The notes under the pieces were generated by a model. That model was given only the letters and a program-made list of their open reading frames with translations. It ran no database searches and was not told the origin of the DNA. Source: Hexactinellida sp. DTS-2022 (taxonomy: Eukaryota; Porifera; Hexactinellida). Taken from it: a stretch of DNA of 64,000 nucleotides. This document shows positions 45,722 through 56,796 of the stretch, piece by piece. The stretch covers positions 10,416,001 to 10,480,000 of the forward strand of contig JAPNXP010000002.1 in the NCBI GenBank assembly GCA_028753945.1, written 5' to 3'. The number at the start of each line of letters is the position of its first letter. Positions within the stretch are counted from its first letter, which is position 1. Position numbers and translations under genes: made by a program.

Positions 45722-46372
45722 AGTGGCGTAGACAGCTCTAGACTACTGTTGGTGCATCGGTGCTGTATGGGATCTTCTCCTTGATGCGTCGGTAGTGATG
45801 CGCTCATCTCGGTGCTGCACGGGGTTGTCTTTTCTACTCTCCCCTCCCCCTATATCCCAAACAAACCTTGGCAATTCACAAAGTGCAAATCAATTTTCGA
45901 ACGAAGTATAATCGGACAGGTGATCGAATTAACTACGCAGAACGTGGAGGGATTTTATAAAAGTTCATGTACAGTCCACAAAAAATTAAATCCGAGATGT
46001 ATTCCATTTCAAACATAGTGTATACAAGTATCGAAAATTATTTGGAATGCCATTGTGCAGTTCTTAGATATTGAAGTATCTCCTTTTACCTTACTCTGCA
46101 GGGTAAAAATGCCAAATTGGGAGGACTAAGGTTTCAGATCTCGGGCATGCGTTTTCGAGTTCATTAGGGCCTAAATGAATCGATGACTCAGAGTTACACC
46201 CGACAGCTTAGTCATGGAATTGATTTACCTCAGAATATCTACCCAAAAGCTGAATAATGTGTCAATGGATATCCCTTCGTTAAAGTTTTAGAACAAACAG
46301 GGACAATTATTGATACAGAGACAGATGTTTTCAAATTAAATGAAAACAAAAATGGGCAAATTTGATTATATA
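45722..46372. other. No gene recognised
   Basis: Begins with a hAT-like tip (CAGTGGCGTAGACAG); otherwise unassigned. Confidence 0.4.
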
Positions 46373-46374
46373 TA

Positions 46375-46851
46375 CAGTACCCGGACAAAAGTATTCGACC
46401 ACCCAACATTTTCCCTTTGAAAATAATACTATAGTAGGCCTAATAATATTGTTCAATGTATTAAAACTTTATGACATATTGTTATTTTGAATTCAGATTC
46501 GTATTCTACGCAATCGAATTACCCATTGTAGATGCTTCCAATTGATTAAATATTAATTAGGTTGAAAATTATCATCAAATGGCAACATGTGCCACCAGTT
46601 CCCATATCTCCAATAGTGGCAATTTTGGAATAGTGGTACATAGTGGCATAGGAAGATAATTTTTAACCAAATCAAAAAGGGATTGAATTGAAAGCTCCTA
46701 CAATTGTTAATTCGAATGTGCAGAATAATATGTAATCGAAGTAGCAATATCTCATGTAATTTTAAAACACCATCTTCCATTGTTAACCCCACTATTGTAC
46801 TATTTTCAATGGGAAAATGTTGGGTGGTCGAATACTTTTGTCCGGGTAGTG
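46375..46851. mobile_element. Tc1/mariner-type MITE (477 bp)
   Basis: Inverted ends of about 45 bp, CAGTACCCGGACAAAAGTAT and CACTACCCGGACAAAAGTAT read inward, are flanked by TA at 46373-46374 and 46852-46853. No transposase. Confidence 0.85.
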
Positions 46852-46906
46852 TACGTACTTTAGTCTACAAACAGATTGTCTTACATTTACTAGTTTTTAT
46901 TTCCAG

Positions 46907-48510
46907 ATGTGGTGGGCCCTGTATGTGTAAAGCTGTTTTCGAAGGAAGTGAATTGTTGTACTCAATTTAGACAACCGATATTTGATCCATTATGGAGTTT
47001 TCTTTGATTATAGTGAGCTTATGACCTTGTCGAGAAATACGCTGCATGGTTAAATGAGGTAAGTTATCCAAATTTTCTAACTTTTAATACAGTAATTTAA
47101 GACGTGCATAAACTATTCATTTTCCAGACTTGCAATGTATTTAATCATCCTTTCTATATTTAGGGCGAAGAACATGAAGTTGCAACGTATGGGTAATAAA
47201 ACAGATATTCATATCATATTTTACAACATGCATGGAATGCATATTTGCGCATGGAAAATATCGACTACACTTCTGTCTTTACCTGTACAGTTGTAAAGAT
47301 AATCCAGATATTGTTATTTTGGATGGAATAACGTTGGGTACAAGTAGAGGCATTCCACAAGCTCATTTCGATTACGATGAAAATCAACAATTTCTCCCAA
47401 TACCATTATCACAACGTGTATTTGTAACGAATAAACTAGTCCGTAAAAGCTTAACGAGTATACGTTCAATGGTTTATTTTCCAATGGATTTACTGAGCTT
47501 ATTGATCTATTAACGAAACAATTAGCTGATTATCTCAGATATAGTTGTATATATGAATATAATATCGTCAAAATTTGTCAAGAATTCCCCAATATAAAGG
47601 TTATAACAAGACTTCTCAACAGTTCGGAACCTATCAATGGAATTTTCCAATTTTCTCTGCTAACAAGCGGTGAATGACATGCACTATTATACTTTCGAAG
47701 GGCGATCAGGTGGGACATGTTGTTATATCCAAAATCTGTTGTAAGATGAGCTCATTAGCAATTCAATTTAATTCATTTGAAACGATGGATCTTACTGGAG
47801 GAGAACTTACTTTGCATTCAACAATCGCAAGATTACTTGGAACGATAATTTTTAAAGTTAAATGTCTATATGGAAATCCTACTCGTGTAGCTATCGAAAT
47901 TGAAGCACCCAATGATAATTATTTTGCCTATTTTCCTGCCTTCAAAAGTAATTATATGTAAGTTAAATTATTTCTACTTATAAATGCTAGGAACTTTTGT
48001 TTGGAAATGATTGAATAACGAATAAAGCTACACACGCCAAATTTCGCAGAGGACAACTTATTCCATGTCCTTTATAAATTTACCCTTAGGATACCTGTTT
48101 ATCATGCTACAGCAAAAGGTAAATCAGTTGACAACTGTACTAAATTGTATCCGAAACACCAGCGATTATCTCCGGGACCTCTCGTTATGGTGTGTAAGCA
48201 TAAGATATGTTAAGGTTTTCAGATACTGAGGGAAAATGAGTCAACTGTAGCTGATTTTAACTTAGTTCTGAGACTTTTCCGAATCCCTCCACGGACCATT
48301 ACTATGATAACGCATGCAACCTGCACAATACCTGCATGATAAGGTAACTAGTAAAATGTTAATTTAGGCAATTAGAAAAACTATGTGATAACAATAATAC
48401 TATTTATTATTATTATTAAAGATATTATTCTTTTCAAGATCCTAAGTTATTTAAGAAAACCACCTTCCTTATTGATCGGTTTCATCACGAAATCATCGTT
48501 GCAATTTCTC
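46907..48510 (+). pseudogene. KDZ-type transposase (CxC-associated), multi-exon, decayed
   Basis: Plus-strand pieces in order: FRQPIFDPLWSFLFDYSELM (46.97-47.03 kb); CKDNPDIVILDGITLGTSRG (47.29 kb), a CxC-cluster style block with DG; LPIPLSQRVFVTNKLVRKSL; after a shift near 47462, FNGLFSNGFTELIDLLTKQL; then MDLTGGELTLHSTIARLLGT; a 128-bp GTAAGT...TTAG intron (about 47957-48090); CTKLYPKHQRLSPGPLVMVC; FQILRENES and TYDNACNLHNTCMI, and finally LIDRFHHE. The YDNAC and DRFH motifs with the upstream Cys cluster are characteristic of KDZ (Kyakuja-Dileera-Zisupton) transposases. Stops near 47670 and 48210 and at least two frameshifts make it inactive. Confidence 0.7.
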
Positions 48511-50160
48511 CTATACAATGAAATCTATAAAAACTGAAATCTTCAGAGATTTGAATTCTCAAGCTTGTAAACAGATGTTTTCAACTCTCTGAAGAATTTC
48601 TCCACAAGTTTCATTTATGAGGATAGAAATGTGTATCATAATTTTGGATATTTTTTAGCATGTTTAAATACACTAGAATCCTGAAAATATAGAATATGTA
48701 TTAAGGGGCCATTATATTCACGACATCACTAACAACTATGGGCCGGGCATGGGCCGGGTAGAGCCGGGTAGACCCTTCGGGCTGCCCGGCCCATGCCGGG
48801 TGGCCGGTTCCGCCCGATGCCTATGGCCAAACTTGAATAATCTTTGACATAATGAGTGTATTATCATATAAGGAATTAGGTAATAATAATCTCATTACCT
48901 CAAAAAATATTGAAGTTTGGCCTAGAAAATGTATTATCAATGATTGGGAATTTCCCAATTGCGGATAGATCAGTGTTAGCATAGTTTATATAATATTGCT
49001 ATTTTTGAGTTATGGCTCATTTAGGAAATATACATTTCCCTGGAAACCGAGGAATGTGTCAACATTCCATTGATAATTTCGGTATATTTCATTCAAATAC
49101 TAGTTATGGACGTCCTCATGTTCCAATTTTGAACATGTATAACGCGTTTAACTATGTTAAAATCAGGCTATAAAACACGATAATTCCCACGAAAAATAGC
49201 GATTACAAAATCAAATTGTGATATAGTATAACAATTCTAAATGGTGTTATGTATGCCTTGATATCATGTTTCTAACTTCCTATACAATTATAATGCATTT
49301 CTCAGGTCTGTCATTACTAGCTTTTGAGATAAAGTTATGTCAGCTAATAATCAATGGCCTTAAAGTAATCAATGGTTCGGAGTAGTAGTAAGGCCTTGTA
49401 TAACGAAGGTCACGGTAATAGTTATAATAATAGGATTTACCAAAGATGCTAAAAATTTCAAAAAAATATAATTTAATAAATACAAACCATGAAACCTCAG
49501 TTTGGACCAAATTTCCATCAAAATTGGTTTGTCCGACAAACCTATGTTCCAAGTGATCAAAGTTTTCTTTGCAGTACAGTTAAGTATGCTTAAGTCAGGC
49601 TAAGTGGGGATTTACTCCCTTTATCCCCACGCTCGAACCCGCCCGTAACACCGCCATCCCTGGGCACGCCCCGCTGCAAATATCAGAATCCGATAATGCT
49701 TGATTACTGTAACGTGAAATCATATTTTTGCTTAAGGGTCGCCTCAGTTATTTGGTGTGGGTCCGCTTACAGGTAGTTACAATTCTGAATACATGTTTTT
49801 TTGGAATTAAGACACAACTCATTATTTTTGTTCTTTCGATACTATTAATCTGCTAGACAATTGACACACGATCAAATTTAGAAATTGGGCATTTTGTAAA
49901 ATGCAAAATGCCCCTATAGTATGAAATTTAAAAATTATCGACCCAGGATTTCTTACACCAATGCAATCCGGAGCAAATGGTTAGGATTCCCACCTTGGTT
50001 AGACCGCCACTGCCCATGTCATATACACTATTGACACAAAACCCGGATTGTGAAGTGAAAGTTAATTGCATTTCAATTGAAAGTGATGATGATTTTTCTT
50101 ATTTATACCTTGGACCCCATGTGCCACGTCTTATTAGCTAATTTGTGAAAAACTTTATTG
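48511..50160. other. No gene recognised; GC-rich island
   Basis: A very GC-rich block at about 48735-48825 (gggccgggcatgggccggg and its partial inverse) stands out from the AT-rich background and looks like hAT-type tips brought together. The remainder shows no gene. Confidence 0.4.
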
Positions 50161-50397
50161 AACATTTTAGTTTACTACAGTCTGAAATTGATAAACTTGT
50201 CTCAACTAATTTGTATAAGTGGTTACTTGTTTTTTGTCAAAAGAAGTTTTAAAATCTTCTGATGTTGACTGTATATTTTATATGTATTCTGGTAGCTCCG
50301 AGTTTGATGTTTGTAACCCAGAACAATCTGAATTCGCTAAAACAAACAGCGTGTAGTTAACTATTTATCAATTATACTTTCATTTCTAGATACGCTA

Positions 50398-51035
50398 ATG
50401 CAAAATTTGCGTGAGATAGCAGACTTAGATCACTCTTCATATGATGGTTTTATATTATTTGTCTTGACGCATGCCATAAAAAAATCTGCTCATGATTCAG
50501 GCTATATTTCTCCTTGGTTGAATGCCAAATTATTGTCAGTTGATCTGATTGATTTGATTGCGTTGTACTGTCTGACATATTCACAGATTGCAATTGTCCC
50601 ACTTTATGTGGCAAGCCAAAGCTATATTTCCTCGATTTTTGTCGCGATTCTAAGAATAAGTGTAATTATAATGGTTCTATATGGCTAGATAGTGTCAAAT
50701 TATATTCAAGATCCCAAGATGCATTTTATCGAGACTGTCTGGTATGCAATTCGTCTAGCTCTGGTCATTCGTTGTATGCTGACCAAGTGAATGGATCGCT
50801 ATATATTCGGAGGTTGTGTGAAACATTGGGTGAAATACAACTCACGGAGAAATTTGGCTTATGTCAACTCTTGACAATTGTAGTTGATCGAGTCTCGGAT
50901 AATCGATTTATAGATGTTTCTTGGATTCAGCAGCCAACTTTCTTTGTGTTATTACTTAAAAAGTTCCATTTTAAATTAGTGCCAGCTCTACCAGATAAAT
51001 TTATTCCAACATTGTGCTTCCAAAATTCACATTAG
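50398..51035 (+). pseudogene. Caspase-like (C14) domain with one frame break
   Basis: The first frame (50398-50585) reads DLDHSSYDGFILFVLTHAIK, the caspase region with the catalytic His, and LSVDLIDLIALYC. After a one-base shift near 50585, DCNCPTLCGKPKLYFLDFCR (50586-50645) follows with the Cys-Arg of the active site (QACRG in classical caspases, LDFCRD here). Then comes SGHSLYADQVNGSLYIRRLC, the small-subunit block, and VVDRVSDN...QQPTFFVLLLKKFHF. The order and spacing match a large plus small subunit. The Gln-Ala before the Cys is replaced by Asp-Phe, so even an intact protein might be atypical or inactive. It is followed directly by NHL repeats. The shift could be a short intron rather than a mutation. 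Confidence 0.75.
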
Positions 51036-51778
51036 GCACCACTAGTAATTGGGAATATGATGATCTGTTTTGGCCAAATGTTATCTGCTTTGACAACAAC
51101 AGGGATAACTTATTGGTCGCAGATTGTGGTCACGACAGAATTATATTCTTCTCTAAGGAAGGGATATTTATGAAGACAATCAGTCATAAACTCTCTCGGC
51201 CACATGGTTTGTGTACTTGGCGGAATTAAGTGATTTCTACTCAGTGGATGGTAACTGCACACATATCACTGTTTAAATAGCTGTTGTTTGCTTAAGGAGT
51301 TTGCATCATTTCGTTAGTCACATGGGGACTTCGATCGTCCCACTGGTGTAGACATTTGTTCTGTTGAATAAAATTTGTATATAGTATGTGATCTAAATAA
51401 TAATCGTGTGCAGATATTCGATGTCGTCACCACTAATTTAAACACTGTCTCTCTGAGTTGCATGAACCACAGGATGTACATATATTCCAAGAGCATATCT
51501 ATGTGCTGGACAAGGGCAATCCATGCATGCATATTTATTGTTTGCAGCACACTCTAGTGCGTCAGATCATCTCCCGAGCTGACGATACTACAAAGAGTAC
51601 TTGTTGTCAACTTATAGCGGGTTGGTTTTTCTGTATTAACTGGTCAGGGAATATACTCGTTCCAGATTATTGCGCACATTGCATTAAGATATTCAGCGAG
51701 AGGGGAAAATTGAGAATTATTTTGGGAGGACAAGGACATGTGATGGGGAATTTATCAAGCCCAAATACATTGCATTAA
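51014..51778 (+). pseudogene. NHL-repeat beta-propeller protein fragment
   Basis: FTLGTTSNWEYDDLFWPNVI then CFDNNRDNLLVADCGHDRII and LSRPHGLCTW are typical of one NHL blade and its linker. Further blades are seen as VCDLNNNRVQIFDVV (51379-51420), HIFQEHIYVLDKG and NWSGNILVPDYCAHCIKIFS in shifting frames. NHL domains bind RNA or protein, commonly in TRIM-type proteins. It overlaps the end of the caspase-like frame by 22 bp, so the two may have belonged to one gene. Several frame breaks (51229, about 51450) indicate decay or unrecognised introns. Confidence 0.6.
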
Positions 51779-52047
51779 GTAGGACACAAGCCATAGCAGT
51801 TGTCTGCAATAAATACTATCGAAAAATTATAATCTATTAACCGCCTACGTTATCTTATTGGCGTCATGAAGGTGTTGGTTGCTAATATATCTGGTCTCTC
51901 GTCTAATTCTACTTCCTATATTCAATTCTTAAAGTTTAAATTCTAATTCATAGTTTGTCAGCTCTCCAGCTTCAATTTAATCTCAACTTATTCTACTTCC
52001 TTTATTCAATTCTTCAAGTTATATTTTGTTTACAGATGGTACTACTA
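51779..52047. other. Unassigned; possible splice acceptor at 52035
   Basis: The interval ends tttgtttacag then ATGGTACTACTA. The pyrimidine-rich acceptor precedes a frame that joins the CXC-gene frame at 53200 once the MITE and one TACTA are removed. Confidence 0.4.
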
Positions 52048-53194
52048 CACAGTGGTTTAAAATGGGAGTTAGTAAAGAATAGGTATCCTGGTTGCAGATA
52101 GACATATGAGATGTATTAAATGCATATGGGTTATTGATAGCTGCGAATTGAATGGCATCATCAAAAATGGTGTATCCACTCTTTTAAGTTTAGTTCTGGG
52201 CGATTTGTTGTAAATCAATGAAACACAAAAATTTTGGTTTGTTAACAATCTTTTAATACTCACCCACAGTTGTTGTTCAAATATCTTGAACATGGGGAAT
52301 ATTTTGTAAAAGTCCAGTTCCCAAAGGATATAAGGATTTGTACACTCATGTAAAGGGGGTATATGGTTACCTATTGTAATTATAATGTGTATTAGAACTC
52401 ATATAAATCCTAGATGACTTTTTCTAGCATAACTGTCACTTGTGCATCACACTAAATAACCTCCGAATTGTGCAAAACTAACTTCCTTCATTATAAAATC
52501 CCAATATGAGTTCATAGTTCGCTGCTCTCATTGATGAAATTGTACTCAAGTGCTCAGTTGTTCTTAATATACAATATTTACAAACATTTGGGTAACCAAT
52601 AAGATATACTACTGAATAGTACCGAATAATTAGTTTTAGCATTTTCATAGCAACTTAAAATAGAGAATGGAATTTGAATATAAATTCTATATTGCGCATC
52701 GAAGCGCATCTAAATATTTTAATATGTTGTATATGTTCCATCTTAGAATGGCCACAGGAAATTTCTAAGCTATAGAATGCTATATGTGTTTCAGCGGATA
52801 CTTAAAAATTTCAAAATAATTTGATATTGATAATTTTTGTCTCTCAGCTCCAAAGAAGAAATTTGAGAAGTTAATAAGACATTTGGATCAATTTGACAAT
52901 ATGAATAGATTGAATATGTGTTAAATTTAGAATGTATAAGAAGAGCAAGGTATATTGCAGATACAAACGAAATCCTAGCAAATTGAAATTCTTGATATTT
53001 TGAAACCGCAATTTAAGGAATTTTGATAAATACATTCTTTCATCTTTAACAGTTGCTAGTTATAGCTATATATACTTCATCAAGTTAATTTTTGAAATAC
53101 TTAGTAATTACACAATTATAAATCTATTTATTCCATAATTAAGCAATTTCTATACCTCGAAATTTTCAACTATTCCGTGCCCCAAACCACTGTG
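52048..53194. mobile_element. Transib-type MITE, copy 2 (1,147 bp)
   Basis: CACAGTGGTTT ends, 5-bp duplication TACTA at 52043-52047 and 53195-53199, and the same length as copy 1. I noticed only two substitutions against copy 1 (24312 g versus 52432 a; 25035 t versus 53155 c). It sits in an apparent exon of the CXC gene. Confidence 0.9.
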
Positions 53195-53199
53195 TACTA

Positions 53200-55531
53200 A
53201 TGTTGCTCTGATGCCATTATTTTTGGAAAATGCCCACTCTGTAGCGATGATCTTGCACCCTATGAATGTTGTTAAAGCAGTTATTCATCACATAAATCCA
53301 TCTCAGATTCCAGTTCTTGTCATGGACCAACCATTGTTTGCATTGGCCAAGAAGATTCAGTGGAATTTTCCTGACATATTGGGTGAAGATAAATTTTTCG
53401 TTATGTCTGGTGGCCTCCATATAGAGATGGTATCACTGAAGATACTTGGTGATTGGCTACAAGCTAGTGGATGGAGCAATCTCCTATATACAGCAGGAAT
53501 TGCTTCAAGTGGAATTTGTGATTCATTTCTCAAAGCAACACATGTGACTAGGACAAGACATGCTCACCAGGTGACAGCAGCAGCACTCTATATTTTGCAA
53601 CATAGGGCACACCAGGAATTTGCAGCGACAGCCGTAGCAGACTACATAGAGTTTGAACCTTGGTGTATCAAAAAGTCAGAGGAACAGCCTCAATTTCTCT
53701 ATTGGTCAAAGGTGTTGCAACTAGAATTGTGTTTACTTAAGCTTGTTGGTTCCATTAGAAAAGGTCATTTTGCTGATTACTGTGAAGCAATAGCACATCT
53801 TATTCCATGGACATTTTCACTTGACCACACAAACTATGCTAGGTGGCTGTCTGTTCACATAAGAGATATGTGTTCCTTAGTGGAGGAGCATCCTTCTCTA
53901 TATCAAGAGTTCACTGCTGGTAGATTTGTATCTCACAAGACTTCAAAGCCCTTTTCTGGTATGGCTTTGGATCAGGCCCATGAGCAAGTCAACTCAATGG
54001 TTAAAGGGGATGGTGGGGCAGTTGGACTGACAGAAAATGCAACTGCACTTCATCAGTGGATGGTTTCTGGTCCTGAAATTTCACGAATGATTCAACAGTT
54101 TGAGGGTCTGTCAACGACAATGTCTTCTAAGCATCATGAGCAGATACCAAGTGTCCAGGCTAAATTTATTCATGAAGTTGAAGCTGTTGTTAACACGATT
54201 CTGGACTTTGGAAATCCATTTACTGAAGATAGTGGGGATCTTCTCACCTGAGATACAAAAAATATTCTAGCTTCTGACGTTGTTAAATCTGTTCAAATGG
54301 TTCCAAAGGTTGGAGATGATCAATATCAGTCTTTTGTGAAAGAAAGATTCATCGACAGATCAAAATCAATAAATGATCCCATTAAAAGAAACAACCTGCC
54401 ACTATTATCAGTGAAAAAGACTTCACAGAAGCAAAAATCTCAAGTAAAAGCTTTGAAGGATAATTGCAGTTTATTCTCCAGATTATATATTGCGTTCCAG
54501 TCTAGAGATGGGGACCTCGAGGATTTTTTTAAGCATGAAAATCAACCTTGGCCACCGTCTTTAGCTAAACTGGAAGAAGTCAGGTCTGGTACCAAGGCAG
54601 ATCTCCTTCCCTGTTTGGAGAAACTCATGCAAGCTCCAGAACACTGTCCACCAGTGGATGCATTGATACTGGATGGCGCTGTTATAGTACAGATGTTAGT
54701 TCCAAAGCAGGTAAACACATTTGGAGAATATTTTGAGAAAATCTTCAAGCCATACATATTGAAGCAACTTCAGACTGTTGTTAGACTGGATGTAATATGG
54801 GATGTTTATAGACAGGACAGCCTGAAAGGAGCTACAAGAGAAAACAGAGGCACTGGGATCCGAAGAAGAGTGAAACTTACTACCCACATTCCAGGAAACT
54901 GGCAAAGTTTCCTACGTGTAAATGAAAACAAAACTGAGTTGTTCCATTTATTAGCTGAGCAAATAACCTCTATTAAAATGGATGGAAAAGAAATCTATTG
55001 TACTTTGGAAGATCAAGTTCTATCCACACCAAACCTCACACAAGATGACAAGGTCCGAATAGAGCCATGCACACATGAGGAGGCTGATACAAGAATCATG
55101 ATTCATGTTGCAGATGCTGCCGAACGTGGTTTCAAAAAAATTATGGTCAGAACAGTGGATACTGATGTTGTTGTCATACTCATTTCCCTCATACAAGACA
55201 TTTTGGCTCAAGAGGTATGGATAGCATTTGGTATAGGTAAGAATGACCGTTTTATTTCTGCCCATGAAATCGCTACCAAACTGGGAACAAGCAAGTCTAA
55301 AGCACTTTTGATGTTCCATGCCATCACAGGATGTGATATGGTTTCTTTCTTTTCTGGTAGAGGTAAGAAGACAGCTTGGAATACCTGGCAGGGACGTCGC
55401 CACGGGGGGGGCATAGGGGGGCAATGCCCCCCCTGGTAGAAATCCTCGCCCCGGGGCAATGCCCCCCCTGGTAAAATTTCGTGCCCCGGGACAACCCCCC
55501 TGCTAAATTATTGCCAAATAACGTTGTAGGT

Positions 55532-55562
<31 letters not shown>

Positions 55563-56796
55563 GTATACAAGCCCGCTTCGCTTGCTTTCGCTGCGCGGCT
55601 GCAGAAAGCACCCTTCTGGTGCCTCATATATCCCAACCAACAAATAACAGAAGTAACGTTTGTAAATTCCTTATACGTCTACATCTAAACAACAAATATA
55701 TACACATGGGTTGTTAACAACATCATATTTGGAATCAGCTTACTTAATTACTCCATATATAGTCGTTGGAAGTAAGCGGCCACGACCCTTTAAAATATGT
55801 AAATTACAAATAAATGATTGGATTTATTATTTTTCTCTTGCCCAATTAAATTGCAGTTTCAGATTGGCATTCTATAATGCACGCTTAACAAATGTTAGAG
55901 ACACTAAATCAATTTATACTAATTGAATGCTAGCTGCTAATCCATACTGTGCCACGCTCGAATTTAATTGGCTAAAGGTTTTGTTACCTTTTGAGATTGA
56001 AGATGTGAATATTTTCTTAGATATTAGAATTTGTTTCTAGATACGTAGTTACCCACCTCCCTGCCAAATTACAAGTCTGTAGCTCTTACCCAGTTTCTCA
56101 ATCAATTCCGAACAAACAAACAACAAACAAAAAAACAAACCATTTAGATTTAAAATATTAGATAGAAACTTGATAATTTCATATTATAATCGACTCTCGT
56201 TGATACGAATTTTGTGAGGGGGGGGGGGGGGAGGGGGGGCATGCCCCCCCTGGTAATTTTGCCGCCCCCCCTAGATGAAAAATCCTGGCGACGTGCCTGA
56301 TACCTGGGATACATCTCCACAAGTTACAGATGCTTTTGCAAATCTGTCAAAAACACCATTTGAAATTTCCACAGCTATCATGGATGTGGTGCAAAGATTC
56401 GTTGCAATTTGGTATGACCGAACAAGTGAACTGTCTAAAGTGAATGAGTCACGCCAACAATTATTCTCAAAAGGAAAAGTAATTGAAAATATCCCACCCA
56501 CGGAGGAAGCTTTGAAACAGCATGTTAAGCGAGCAGCATACATCGCAGGTTATGTATGGGGACAATCACTGGTAAAAGACCCGATAATCTCAAGCCCAGC
56601 TGATTGGGGATGGATAATGTCAGATGGTAATTGGAAGCCATTTTGGACAGAACTACCACAGGCACAAAAAATGTGCTATGAACTAATCAGCTGCAACTGT
56701 AAGAAGGCATGCAGAGGTCTGTGCAAGTGTGCCAAGGCCAGCCTTAACTGTACTGCACTTTGCAGCTGTGGAGGAAAATGCTTTGACGAAAGCTAG
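53200..56796 (+). pseudogene. Large multicopy invertebrate gene with C-terminal CXC finger, interrupted
   Basis: One frame runs from 53200 to 55391, interrupted only by TGA at 54249-54251. Landmarks are VLVMDQPLFALAKKIQWNFP, GEDKFFVMSGGLHIEM, THVTRTRHAHQVTAAALYIL, SLDHTNYARWLSVHIRDM, MALDQAHEQVNSMVKGDGGA, then LILDGAVIVQMLVP, GTGIRRRVKL, CTHEEADTRIMIHVADAAER, VRTVDTDVVVILISL and FHAITGCDMVSFFSGRGKKT. After an insertion (55392-56274) it continues with VKRAAYIAGYVWGQSLVKDP, WGWIMSDGNWKPFW and a tesmin-like CXC finger CNCKKACRGLCKCAKASLNC. I know this architecture as a widespread multicopy family in invertebrate genomes without settled function. EEADTR and DTDVVV are reminiscent of PIN/FEN-like nucleases (inference). 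The 5' end is cut by the Transib-type MITE. Confidence 0.75.
55392..56274. mobile_element. Insertion with G/C-tract ends in the CXC gene (about 883 bp)
   Basis: The insertion splits the sequence encoding AWNTW and NPGDVPDTW. Motifs GGGGGGCAATGCCCCCC or close variants occur at about 55408-55432, 55454-55470 and 56236-56252, so both ends carry related G/C palindromes. Inside are (ATT)n at 55520-55560 and a block (55925-56035) found inverted at 22870-23010. I cannot define the target duplication. Confidence 0.6.

Noticed and set aside
44690-45807. Several 90-170 aa frames of HTYI or VCMY repeats on both strands
   Set aside because: They are translations of the TACA microsatellite in every frame and have no independent coding signal.
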